From contig CAWCPX010000017.1 in the NCBI GenBank assembly GCA_963797605.1, positions 1-64,000 of the forward strand: a DNA stretch of 64,000 nt, given 5' to 3'. Origin of the DNA: DASQPR01 sp963797605 (GTDB taxonomy: Bacteria > Actinomycetota > Actinomycetes > Mycobacteriales > Micromonosporaceae). The position numbers were made by a program, and so were the translations under genes. Positions 56,502 through 64,000 of the stretch are shown here, piece after piece (position 1 is the first letter of the stretch; each line of letters opens with the position of its first letter). The notes beneath the pieces were generated by a model. That model saw nothing but the letters and a program-made list of their open reading frames with translations. It searched no databases and was not told the DNA's origin.

Positions 56502-57502
56502 GGTGCGGTCCCGTTGATCGTGAGGCCGGTCGTCTCGGGCAGGCCCAGCATCAGGTTGGCGCACTGCAGCGCCTGGCCGGCCGCGCCCTTGCCGAGGTTG
56601 TCGATCGCGCTCACGACCACGACCCGGCCGGAGTCGACGTCGATCGTGGCCTGGAGCAGGCAGGCGTTGGTGCCAGCGGTGGACGACGTCCGGGGCCACG
56701 CGCCGGCCTTGAGCACGTGCACGAACGGCTCGTCCGCGTACGCCGTGGCCAGCGCTGCGCTGGCGTCACCGGTGCCGGTCGGGCGCGCCGTGACGGTGGC
56801 GAGGATGCCCCGTGGCATCGGAGCGAGGAGCGGTGTCATCGACAGCGTGCGGGCACCGGTCGCCTGTTTGATCTCGGGCACGTGCTGGTGCGCCCCGACC
56901 TTGTAGACGCTGACGTCGCCCATCACCTCGCTGCCCAACAGATGCGTCTTGACCGACCGCCCGGCGCCGGACGTGCCGGAAGCCGCCACGACGACCACGT
57001 CGTCGGGATCAACCACGCCGGCCGCGATCAGCGGAGCGAGGGCCAGCGTGATAGCGGTCGCGTAGCAGCCCGGCGCGGCCACCCGGTCGGCGGTCGCGAT
57101 CGCGTCGCGGGCCCCGGGCAGCTCCGGCATGCCGTAAGTCCAGGCGCCGGCGTGGGTGCCGCCGTAGTAGCGGGTCCACGCGGCGGCATCGCGCAGCCGA
57201 TGATCCGCACCGAGGTCGACGACCTTGACGCCGCCGGGCAGCGCGGCCGCGACCGCCGCCGACTCACCGTGCGGGAGGGCGAGGAAGACAAGGTCGGCAC
57301 CAGCGAGGCTGCTCGGATCGGTCGCCGTCACCGGCAGGTTGGCCAGCGAGCGCAGATGGGGGTGGACGTCGCCCAGCACCCCGCCGACCGTCGAGTGACC
57401 GGTGGCGGCGGTGATCTCGACATCGGGGTGGGACGCGAGCAGGCGCAGCAGCTCACCGCCGGCATAACCGGTGGCACCCGCGACCGCGATCCGTACACCC
57501 AT
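56498..57502 (-). CDS. argC: N-acetyl-gamma-glutamyl-phosphate reductase
   Basis: Reduces N-acetylglutamyl phosphate with NADPH. It has 334 residues. The N-terminal Rossmann motif is IAVAGATGYAGGELLRLL, the catalytic Cys lies in VAAPGCYATAI, and the His region is KVGAHQHVPEIKQA. It ends GLPETTGLTINGTAP. The frame is clean, in contrast to the rest of the operon. The ATG at 57502 has a GAAGGG ribosome site and a promoter with candidate ArgR half-sites 20-60 bases upstream. It is the first gene of the arg operon. Confidence 0.95.
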   Translation of the reverse strand: MGVRIAVAGATGYAGGELLRLLASHPDVEITAATGHSTVGGVLGDVHPHLRSLANLPVTATDPSSLAGADLVFLALPHGESAAVAAALPGGVKVVDLGADHRLRDAAAWTRYYGGTHAGAWTYGMPELPGARDAIATADRVAAPGCYATAITLALAPLIAAGVVDPDDVVVVAASGTSGAGRSVKTHLLGSEVMGDVSVYKVGAHQHVPEIKQATGARTLSMTPLLAPMPRGILATVTARPTGTGDASAALATAYADEPFVHVLKAGAWPRTSSTAGTNACLLQATIDVDSGRVVVVSAIDNLGKGAAGQALQCANLMLGLPETTGLTINGTAP

Positions 57503-57524
57503 GATTCAGCCCTTCCGCATCTCT

Positions 57525-57563
57525 ATGCAGTCGAACGTATCATCATGCAAAGATCGGCGGCAA
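57525..57563 (-). promoter_or_regulatory. arg operon promoter with candidate ArgR boxes
   Basis: On the minus strand TTGCCG (57558-57563) and TACGTT (57534-57539) are 18 bases apart and could be -35 and -10 of argC. Two TGCAT half-sites (57525-57529 and 57545-57549) are 20 bases apart, one in the spacer and one just after the -10. TTTGCATG/TGCATAG elements resemble the ARG boxes described for Streptomyces arg genes, so binding of ArgR here would block polymerase. Confidence 0.6.
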
Positions 57564-57707
57564 CGATCGAGACGTGATCTACCGCATGCCGGGATCTAAA
57601 CGTGGCGGATGTCGGGATTGCGACAGGCAGCGGCCCGGCATCGACGTCTGTGCGTACCGTCGAGCGCATCTGAAAAAGGTCTCCAGACCCGACGATCGGA
57701 CCGGCCG

Positions 57708-58517
57708 ATGCGCACCCGAACTCTCGCCATCCCCGCAATGGTGCTCGTGCTGGCAGCCCTGTCCGGTTGCGGATCGAAGTCCCACAACGGCTCCGCGGGC
57801 ATCAGCGCCGTCAACGCGAGCGCCGAGACCGTGCTGCCGTCCGGCGGCACCACGTCGCCGATAACCGCCAGCGGCGCCCCGACGTCGGTGACAGCCACCA
57901 CACCGACGACGGCCACGCCGACACCGACGACAGGCGGCACGCCCAAGCCCACCAAGGTCACGTACCCGAAGAATCAACGTGCCTACGCCACCGCCGCCCT
58001 GGCCGCGTACGTCGCCGGCAACCAGTCACTGCTCCGCGACTTCGCGCTCCCCGCCACGCTCAGCAACTTCGCGAACCTCGGCCATCCGAACACGCACTGG
58101 CACTTCTATAGGTGCGACTCCGACGGCGGCAACTACGCCTGCCTTTTCGACAACGACAACGGCGATCGCCTCAGCATCGGCGTGAATCCGACCTACTTCG
58201 GCAAGCCCCAGGCCGTGAACAACGTCTTCATCGACCGCACCCAGTTCGGCACGTCGGCCGACAGCCAGGTCGGGGCGTTCCTCCAGGCATGGTTCGACGG
58301 CAACGTGCAGCGCATGGAGATCCTGTCGACCGGCGACACGGCCAGTCGCGTCCGGAACATGACCACTCCCACGTCGTGGATGCTCTCCGACGACACGACC
58401 ACGACGCCCGGCGTGACGCTCGTCAAGGCCCGCCTCAACAACGATTCGCTGACGCTCGACGTGAACAACTCCAAGCTCGGGAAGGCGCACGCGATCAGCA
58501 GCGCGCCGGCCGGCTGA
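57708..58517 (+). CDS. Putative lipoprotein, unknown function
   Basis: About 269 residues. The signal peptide RTRTLAIPAMVLVLAALSGC carries a lipobox (LSGC). A Thr/Pro/Ser-rich linker of about 60 residues follows, then a folded domain of about 170 residues (from NQRAYATAALAAYVAGNQSL) with CDSDGGNYACLFDNDNGDRL, which may hold a disulphide. I do not recognise the domain. The start at 57708 is chosen for the signal peptide; 57609 would add non-signal sequence. It is divergent from argC and not part of the conserved arg-phe neighbourhood in mycobacteria. Confidence 0.82.
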   Translation: MRTRTLAIPAMVLVLAALSGCGSKSHNGSAGISAVNASAETVLPSGGTTSPITASGAPTSVTATTPTTATPTPTTGGTPKPTKVTYPKNQRAYATAALAAYVAGNQSLLRDFALPATLSNFANLGHPNTHWHFYRCDSDGGNYACLFDNDNGDRLSIGVNPTYFGKPQAVNNVFIDRTQFGTSADSQVGAFLQAWFDGNVQRMEILSTGDTASRVRNMTTPTSWMLSDDTTTTPGVTLVKARLNNDSLTLDVNNSKLGKAHAISSAPAG

Positions 58518-58590
58518 GAGGGCGAACTGCGCTTCCACGGCCGTCTCCCGTCAATCGAGGCAGCCACCCGAGCGCACTTGTCCCGATCTT

Positions 58591-61404
58591 CTAGTCGCTC
58601 GACAGCTCCGTGATCGCCCGGCTGAGCTGATCGCGGTTGCGGACCCCGAAGCGCCGGTAGAGACGCGTCAGGTTCGCCTCGATCGCCTTCACCGACAGGA
58701 ACGTCGCCCGCGCGATTTCGCGGTTCGTCGAACCCCGGCGGACCAGGTCGACGATGCGCTGCTCGGTTTCCGACAGGCCCATGCCCCGCGGCCCGTTGAG
58801 TTTCGACAGCTCACCGTCGGCGGCCGCGAACCACGGCGCCGCGCCGAGCATTTCGTAACGCCGGGCGGCCTCGGCGAAAGCCTCCCGCGCCGCACCGCGG
58901 CGGTGCGCGCGCCGCTCGACCGTGCCGAGCGAGTGCCAGGCCCGGGCGGTCTCGTGCGGGAACGGATGCCGGGACCAGGTCGCGATCGCGTCCGCGATTT
59001 CGGCGGCGCCACCTCGCGGATCGCCGTCGGCAGCGGTCAGCAGGCCGCTCGCGCGCGCCAGGCCGAGCCGGGCGAAGTCGCGGCCGAGTTCGTCGGTCTT
59101 CGCCGTGAGCTCGATCAGCACGCGAGCGGCCTCGGCCCGGGCCCCCGCCCCGACCAGCGCCTCGATGAAGTCGGCGTGCCACATGTAGGTGCCGGGGTCG
59201 AGGAGGTCGCGCCGCTTCTCGATCTCGTACGACACGCGCATCGGCTCGACCGCGCCGACCGGATCGCCCTGCAGCAGCAGGATCTGCCCCTGCGTGGCCA
59301 GCGCCATCCGGAGAAAGTCCTCGTCGCCGGCGGCACGGCAGGCGGCCACCGCGGCGTCGGCGTTGGCGGCGGCGGCCACGAGCGTGCCGCCGTGCAGCTC
59401 CGCGATCGCGGCGATCAGCAGGCCCGGCCCGGGCGTCAGATCGATGTCGGAGACGATCCGCAGGCAGGCCCGGCCGGAGGCGAGCGCGTCGGGGAACCGC
59501 CCCGCGCGCAGGTAGGCGGACGTGACGGCGAGCAGCAGGCTGGCCAGATCGCTGACGGAACCGCCCCGCTCCACGGCGGCGCGCATCTCCTCCAGGTCGG
59601 CGATCGCCGTCTCGACGTTGCCCTGCCGCACCATCGCGGTGGCGTGGTAGGTGCGGACCTTCAAGATCACTTTCGTGAGCGGCAGCGTACGCGACAGCGC
59701 AGCCGCCTCCGCCCACGTCTCGTCACGGCTCGCGTCGTCGCCACCCGGGCGGATCGAACCGAGCATCGTCATCGCGTCGACGAGGCTTTCGGTGTCGCCG
59801 GCGACCTGCGCGAGGTGCAGCGCCCACTCGAATTCGGCCATGGCGGTGCGGATGTCGTTGTCATAGAGCGCCTTGTCGGCCCGGTAGATCCGGACCTTCG
59901 CGGCCAGCGCCGGATCGGAACCCGCGGCGACGTACGCGGCGTCGAGCAGCGGCCCGGCCTGCGACTGGTCCTGCCCGGACACGTCGACGAGCAGCAGGTT
60001 CAGCCGGACCCGCACGGTCGGATCGGTCGCCGATTTCAGCGCGTCGATCGCGAGCCGCCGCGCCTCGTCGAGCATGCCGGCCTCGGTCGCGTAACGGGCG
60101 GCGGCGAAGCGGCGGGTGGCGCCGGCGGACGCGTCCGGACTCCGGTCGGCGGCCAGTTGCGCGAGGTCGGCGGCGACGGCGGGCGCGCCGCGATGGCGGG
60201 CCACCGTGGCCGCGCCCTCCAGCGTCGCGGCCAGCGTCTCGTCGGGTTCCAGGCGCGCGAACGCGAGGTGCCGGGCCCGCTCGACCGGGTCGTCGACGGC
60301 GTCCGCGAGCCGTTCGTGGGCCCGGGCGCGCACGGCCACGTCGGCGTCCGCGTAGACCATCTCGCGCAGCAGCGGATGCGTGAACCGCACCGCGCCGTCA
60401 CTCGCGAGCGTGGCCACCCCGCTGTCGATCGCGGAGAGCAGCACCCCGGGCTGCAGCGCGCCGGCGCGGTCGAGCACGTCGCGGCTGGGCCGGGCGGCCG
60501 CGGCGGCCACCACAAGCGCGTCGCGAGTCGCCTCCGGCAGGGCGGCGATGCGCGCGGTCATCAGGCCACGCAGGCGATCGGGCACCGGCAGCGGCTCTTC
60601 CGGCGTGATCGGCTCGCCGCGTTCGGCCACGGCCCGCCCGAGTTCAAGCGCGTAGAGCGGGTTGCCACCGCACGCGCCGTGTACGCGCAGGATCGCCGAT
60701 CGGTTGAGTCGCTCGCCGAACCGCGCTCGCAGCAGATCGGCGACGTCGTCGGCACCGAGCGGCGGCAGCGTCAGCTCGTGACACGGCGGCGGGCACAGGT
60801 CGACCCGGCCGATCACCTCATCGCCGTTGACGCGCGCGGCCGCGATCATCTGCACCGGTACGCCTTCGAGCCGCCGCGCGACGAACTGCAGCACGCCCGC
60901 GCTCGGTTCGTCGACCCAGGGCAGGTCGTCGATCACGAGAAGCACCGGATGCCGGGCGGCGAGCGCTCGCAGCAGCTCCAGCACCGCCAGGCGGACCGCC
61001 AACTCGTCTTGCGCCGTGGTCGGGGCGGCGCTGCGCAACAGCGCCGCGTCGAGCGCGGCACGCAAATGCCCGCGCAACACCACACCGTGGTCGGCCAGCA
61101 CCGTGCCGAAGAGGTCGACCAGGGTCAGGTAGGGCAGACCGGACTCGACTTCGGCGGCGGCGACGCGCAGCACGAGGGCGTCGCGGCGCTCGAACGCCAA
61201 CGAGTCGAGCACGGTGGACTTGCCGATGCCGGCCGGGCCACGCAACAGCACGCTGCCGCCCATGGCGAGCAGGTCGTTGATGTGACGGACGACTTCGATC
61301 CGGCCGACCGGCGGGTTGTTGCGCTGGCGCGGAATGGCCGGTCGCGCGGGCCGCCGGGCAGACGGCGACGGCTCAGCAGGTCGCTGCGCTGACAGTGCCA
61401 CCAT
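58591..61404 (-). CDS. Large ATP-binding LuxR-type regulator (LAL family)
   Basis: A 937-residue transcription regulator. An N-terminal AAA-type ATPase has Walker A GPAGIGKST (56-64) and Walker B VLLVIDDLPWVDEPS (about 152-166). A long helical TPR-like region fills the middle (residues 350-850). The C-terminal LuxR HTH reads LSETEQRIVDLVRRGSTNRE, IARATFLSVKAIEANLTRLY and RRFGVRNRDQLSRAI. The ATG at 61404 has GGGAGGGG upstream. Such proteins bind a ligand or partner through the TPR region and activate target genes using ATP. The target is unknown; the amidohydrolase gene 58 bases upstream in the same direction could be co-transcribed. Confidence 0.9.
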   Translation of the reverse strand: MVALSAQRPAEPSPSARRPARPAIPRQRNNPPVGRIEVVRHINDLLAMGGSVLLRGPAGIGKSTVLDSLAFERRDALVLRVAAAEVESGLPYLTLVDLFGTVLADHGVVLRGHLRAALDAALLRSAAPTTAQDELAVRLAVLELLRALAARHPVLLVIDDLPWVDEPSAGVLQFVARRLEGVPVQMIAAARVNGDEVIGRVDLCPPPCHELTLPPLGADDVADLLRARFGERLNRSAILRVHGACGGNPLYALELGRAVAERGEPITPEEPLPVPDRLRGLMTARIAALPEATRDALVVAAAAARPSRDVLDRAGALQPGVLLSAIDSGVATLASDGAVRFTHPLLREMVYADADVAVRARAHERLADAVDDPVERARHLAFARLEPDETLAATLEGAATVARHRGAPAVAADLAQLAADRSPDASAGATRRFAAARYATEAGMLDEARRLAIDALKSATDPTVRVRLNLLLVDVSGQDQSQAGPLLDAAYVAAGSDPALAAKVRIYRADKALYDNDIRTAMAEFEWALHLAQVAGDTESLVDAMTMLGSIRPGGDDASRDETWAEAAALSRTLPLTKVILKVRTYHATAMVRQGNVETAIADLEEMRAAVERGGSVSDLASLLLAVTSAYLRAGRFPDALASGRACLRIVSDIDLTPGPGLLIAAIAELHGGTLVAAAANADAAVAACRAAGDEDFLRMALATQGQILLLQGDPVGAVEPMRVSYEIEKRRDLLDPGTYMWHADFIEALVGAGARAEAARVLIELTAKTDELGRDFARLGLARASGLLTAADGDPRGGAAEIADAIATWSRHPFPHETARAWHSLGTVERRAHRRGAAREAFAEAARRYEMLGAAPWFAAADGELSKLNGPRGMGLSETEQRIVDLVRRGSTNREIARATFLSVKAIEANLTRLYRRFGVRNRDQLSRAITELSSD

Positions 61405-61462
61405 CGTCCCCTCCCCCGAGACCTCGTGACGCCGCGCCGGCGTGTCTCCGGCGCGTCAGGCC

Positions 61463-62734
61463 TCAGCCTGTGACCTCGCTCTTATGTGAGTCTCTGCTCG
61501 TGTGTGAGTCTCTGACCCGTCGGCCCGACTGCCACACCCCGGTGACATGGGCCGCACTGGCAAAGACGGACAGATCTGCCAGCGGGTTCACGTCGAGTGT
61601 GACTACATCGGCGTCGTACCCTACTCGCAGCTGCCCCGACCTCGGTGCGAGGCGCCCCAACGTCTCGGGACCGGTGGCCGTCGCCGCCTCGATGACCTGA
61701 AGCGGCGTTAGCCCGCCGGCGGCCAGCAGCGTCAGCTCCCGACCGTTGCGGCCCCACGACGCCGGACCCTGACCGACGCTGAGGCCGATGTCGGTGCCCA
61801 TCGCGATCGTCACCCCGGCCTCGTGCGCGAGGGTCACCATCGCGGCATGCGTCTGGGCCAACGCGTCGAGCTTGACCTGCGCGTAAGCCGGCGCGGCCCG
61901 GCTCTCCCGGATCTCTTCGACGATGGTGCGGGTGGGCACGAGGATCGCGCCGGTCTCCCGCATCGCCGCGGCGCACTCGGCGTCGAGATAGGTGCCGTGC
62001 TCGATCGTGCGCACACCCGCCTCCAGCGCCGCCATGATGCCGGCCTTGCCGTGGCAGTGAGCCGCCACGCTGCGATCGGTCATGCCCGCGACCTCGACGA
62101 TCGCGCGCAACTCGGCATCGGTGAACTGCTGGTGCAACGGATGGTCGACCTCGGACAACACACCGCCGGACGCGCACACCTTGATCACCTTGGCGTCGCG
62201 ACGCAGCTGCTCCCGGGTCGCCTTGGCGCAGTCGGCCGGGCCGTCGGCGAGCCGGGACTCACCCGTGTCGTGGCTGAACGCGGTGACCCAGTCGAGGGGA
62301 AAGCTGTGGCGGTCGCCGTGGCCGCCGGTGGTCGAGAGAATCGCGCCGGCCGCGTAGATCGTGGGACCTTCGATGACACCCTCGGCGATGGCGCGGGCGA
62401 GGTGCAGGCCGAGACCGCCGAGCTCGCGGACGCTGGTGACGCCGAGGTCGAGCGCGGCGCTCATGTCCTTGACGGACCGCACGGCGCGCAGCGGTGCCGG
62501 TTCCTGCACGAGCCGGTCAAGATCAAGAGACCGACTGCCCATGATGTGTACGTGACAATCCCACAGACCGGGCATCACGGTTTCGGCGCGCACGACGGTG
62601 GCACCCGGTGTCGCCGGCGCGCCCGCGGCCGGGCCGGCATAGGCGATCCGCGAGCCGTCGAGCACGACCACACCATCGCCGATGGGGTCACCGCGCCCCG
62701 GAATCAGCAGGGTCGCCTCGATGCGCTCGTGCAC
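61463..62734 (-). CDS. Amidohydrolase-superfamily enzyme (imidazolonepropionase-like)
   Basis: A 423-residue metal-dependent hydrolase. HxH lies in LWDCHVHIMG (residues 61 and 63), the bridging Lys in AKVIKVCASGGV, the metal His residues in VAAHCHGKAG and RTIEHGTYL, and the Asp in IAMGTDIGLS. The C-terminal part GYDADVVTLDVNPL is the usual small β-domain. The substrate is not predictable; relatives include prolidase-like and cyclic-amide hydrolases. The last residues (RDSHTSRDSHKSEV) come from a short DNA repeat at 61491-61514 and look like a variable tail. It ends 58 bases before the LuxR-type regulator gene. Confidence 0.88.
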   Translation of the reverse strand: MHERIEATLLIPGRGDPIGDGVVVLDGSRIAYAGPAAGAPATPGATVVRAETVMPGLWDCHVHIMGSRSLDLDRLVQEPAPLRAVRSVKDMSAALDLGVTSVRELGGLGLHLARAIAEGVIEGPTIYAAGAILSTTGGHGDRHSFPLDWVTAFSHDTGESRLADGPADCAKATREQLRRDAKVIKVCASGGVLSEVDHPLHQQFTDAELRAIVEVAGMTDRSVAAHCHGKAGIMAALEAGVRTIEHGTYLDAECAAAMRETGAILVPTRTIVEEIRESRAAPAYAQVKLDALAQTHAAMVTLAHEAGVTIAMGTDIGLSVGQGPASWGRNGRELTLLAAGGLTPLQVIEAATATGPETLGRLAPRSGQLRVGYDADVVTLDVNPLADLSVFASAAHVTGVWQSGRRVRDSHTSRDSHKSEVTG

Positions 62735-62827
62735 ACCCGACAGCTAACCCGCTGAACCCGTTTCCCCGCAACCCCGTGCAGGTGCCCGGTGCCGGACCGT
62801 AATCCGCCGAGGTGAGCGCGCCGCGAC

Positions 62828-62877
62828 CGATCGTGCCGAGCCGCGGCGGCCGGAGCCACCGCAGTTCGGCACGATCG
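62828..62877 (-). terminator. Hairpin downstream of pheT
   Basis: CGATCGTGCCGA (62828-62839) is exactly complementary to TCGGCACGATCG (62866-62877), a 12-bp stem with a 26-base GC-rich loop that can fold further. It begins nine bases after the pheT stop and is a likely terminator of the phe operon. Confidence 0.78.
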
Positions 62878-62885
62878 AGCGTCGC

Positions 62886-64000
62886 TCAGGCCCCGCGCAG
62901 CGTCGCCTGGAACCGCGCCGCCGTGACGGCGACCGCCGCGTCCCTGGCCGCGACCGCCTCTTCACCGGTCAGCGTGCGATCGGGGGCCCGGAACGTCAGC
63001 TTGAACGCCAGCGACTTCTTCCCGGCGCCGAGCGCGTCCGCCGTGTAGACGTCGAACAGCCGCACGCTCTCCAACAGCGGCCCGGCACCCTCGACGATCG
63101 CGGCCTCGACGTCGCCCGCCGCGACAGACGCGTCCACCACGAGGGCCACGTCGATGAGCGCGGTCGGGTAGTTGGACATCGGCACCGCCATCCGGACGCC
63201 CGGAAGCGGGATCGCGTCGAGGGAGACCTCCATCGCACACGTACGCTCCGGGACTTCGAGCGCGGCGCAGACCTCCGGGTGCAACTCACCGGCGTAGCCG
63301 ACGACCGTGGCACCGACCAGGATCTCGGCGCAGCGGCCGGGGTGCCACGGGGCGCGTACGGTTTGGCGGACCGTCGCCGTCGCACCCGCCGACTCCACGA
63401 CCACCCGCGCCGCCTCGACCGCGTCCGACCAGTCGGCCGGGCGGGCGGCACCCCACCAGCCGCCCGGATCGCGGGTGCCGGTCAGCACCGCGGCGACGTG
63501 CCACGGCTGGGCCGGCAGCGCGGCGTCGATCGCGGCCAACTGCTCGTCGGAGGGCCGGTGTTCGACGCCGACGACCGGCGGCTTCGGCTGCTCCGGCGAC
63601 GGCTGGAAGACCAGGCTCACCTCGAAGAGCGCGAGGTCACGGTGGCCCCGGCCGAGGTTGCGGCGCAGGGTCGCGAGCAACGGTGGCAGGAGCGTCGTCC
63701 GCATCAACGGCTCTTCGTCGTTGAGCGGGTTCGCGATCCGCATGGCGAGGCGCCGCTCATCGTCGGCGGGCAGGCCGAGCTGGTCGAAGACCTCCGGCGC
63801 GAGGAACGGGTAGCACAGCACCTCGACGTAGCCGGCCTCGGCGAGCGCGTGCCCGACCGAGCGGCGGCGTTTCTGCGTGGCGGTGCGACCGCGACCGGGT
63901 CGCAGCGGCGGCAGCACACTCGGGATGTCGTCGTAGCTCGCGAGCCGGATCACGTCCTCGACCAGCTCGATCGGCTCGGTCAGGTCGGGTCGCCACGTCG
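62886..64000 (-). CDS. pheT: Phenylalanyl-tRNA synthetase beta subunit, C-terminal part
   Basis: Partial: the frame runs to the window edge, which begins TWRPDLTEPIELVEDVIRLA. The B5 end, the catalytic-like core (LCYPFLAPEVFDQLGLPADD, IANPLNDEEPLMRTTLLPPL) and the C-terminal FDX-ACB anticodon-binding domain (MSNYPTALIDVALVVDASVA, FKLTFRAPDRTLTGEEA) are present. The missing N-terminal 450 or so residues lie to the right. Its neighbourhood with the arg genes is conserved in actinobacteria, though three extra genes separate it from argC here. Confidence 0.94.
   Translation of the reverse strand, partial: TWRPDLTEPIELVEDVIRLASYDDIPSVLPPLRPGRGRTATQKRRRSVGHALAEAGYVEVLCYPFLAPEVFDQLGLPADDERRLAMRIANPLNDEEPLMRTTLLPPLLATLRRNLGRGHRDLALFEVSLVFQPSPEQPKPPVVGVEHRPSDEQLAAIDAALPAQPWHVAAVLTGTRDPGGWWGAARPADWSDAVEAARVVVESAGATATVRQTVRAPWHPGRCAEILVGATVVGYAGELHPEVCAALEVPERTCAMEVSLDAIPLPGVRMAVPMSNYPTALIDVALVVDASVAAGDVEAAIVEGAGPLLESVRLFDVYTADALGAGKKSLAFKLTFRAPDRTLTGEEAVAARDAAVAVTAARFQATLRGA

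Noticed and set aside
58903..61392. 829-codon plus-strand open frame opposite the LuxR-type regulator
   Set aside because: Arg/Gly-rich shadow; the minus strand has Walker and HTH motifs.

Overview
The window is a high-GC actinobacterial (Actinomycetota) chromosome segment. Three things support this: the codon bias towards G/C third positions, an rrn operon whose 16S-23S spacer carries no tRNA, and a housekeeping gene order that runs, right to left, pheT / argC-B-D-F-R-G-H / mpg / tyrS / (rrn) / TPR protein / HAD phosphatase / tlyA / nadK / recN / steA / steB / murJ / pyrG / NUDIX / xerD / parA / scpA / scpB / rluB / cmk / der. This matches the pheST-to-der order known from mycobacteria. I cannot name the genus.

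Layout. (1) 1-5.1 kb is a decayed accessory segment: an ISAs1-type transposase, a complete group II intron with its reverse transcriptase, the C-terminal remnant of a MacB/FtsX-type permease and an integrase-like remnant, ending at tRNA-Pro(GGG). (2) 5.3-12.7 kb is the chromosome-maintenance operon parA-scpA-scpB-rluB-cmk-der, transcribed leftwards. (3) 13.1-14.8 kb is an unrecognised surface protein with a Tyr/Gly-rich cytoplasmic tail. (4) 14.9-19.6 kb is xerD, ald, nudF and pyrG. (5) 20.5-33.4 kb is a long leftward run of envelope and cell-division genes: steA, steB, a MraY/WecA-like transferase, murJ, a GT4 glycosyltransferase and an alkaline-phosphatase-like membrane protein, preceded by recN, nadK, tlyA and two low-complexity proteins. 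(6) 33.6-37.5 kb is an SCP2 protein, a HAD-IIA phosphatase and a TPR protein with about 34 copies of an RDDRPRTGG-like repeat. (7) 37.6-43.1 kb is the rrn operon (minus strand) with promoter, boxA, processing stems and terminator. (8) 43.5-50.2 kb is tyrS, a Pro/Ala-rich membrane protein, tandem AlkA-like glycosylases next to a broken TnpB, a methyltransferase and Mpg. (9) 50.2-57.5 kb is the arginine operon, without argJ. (10) 57.7-64 kb is a lipoprotein, a large LuxR-type regulator, an amidohydrolase and the C-terminal part of pheT.

Quality caveat: many indispensable genes (der, cmk, murJ, steA, recN, argH, argG, argF, argD, argB and others) are broken by several frame changes each, while their neighbours are clean. 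The breaks cluster in G/C-run-rich blocks (about 5.7-7.1, 24.5-33, 34-35.6, 46.9-48.2 and 50.2-56.5 kb), so they look like sequence errors rather than gene decay. Coordinates in those blocks run from the first recognisable start to the last recognisable stop of each gene, and internal breaks are noted.

The most interesting points are: the arg operon with argC and argB directly overlapping, no argJ and an ArgB lacking the usual N-terminal helix; the SteA/SteB/lipid-carrier transferase/MurJ/GT4/phosphatase set, which reads like an uncharacterised envelope module; two proteins with extreme repeat or low-complexity regions; tandem AlkA copies whose reading frame is joined to a TnpB remnant; and a group II intron sitting just upstream of an IS transposase.
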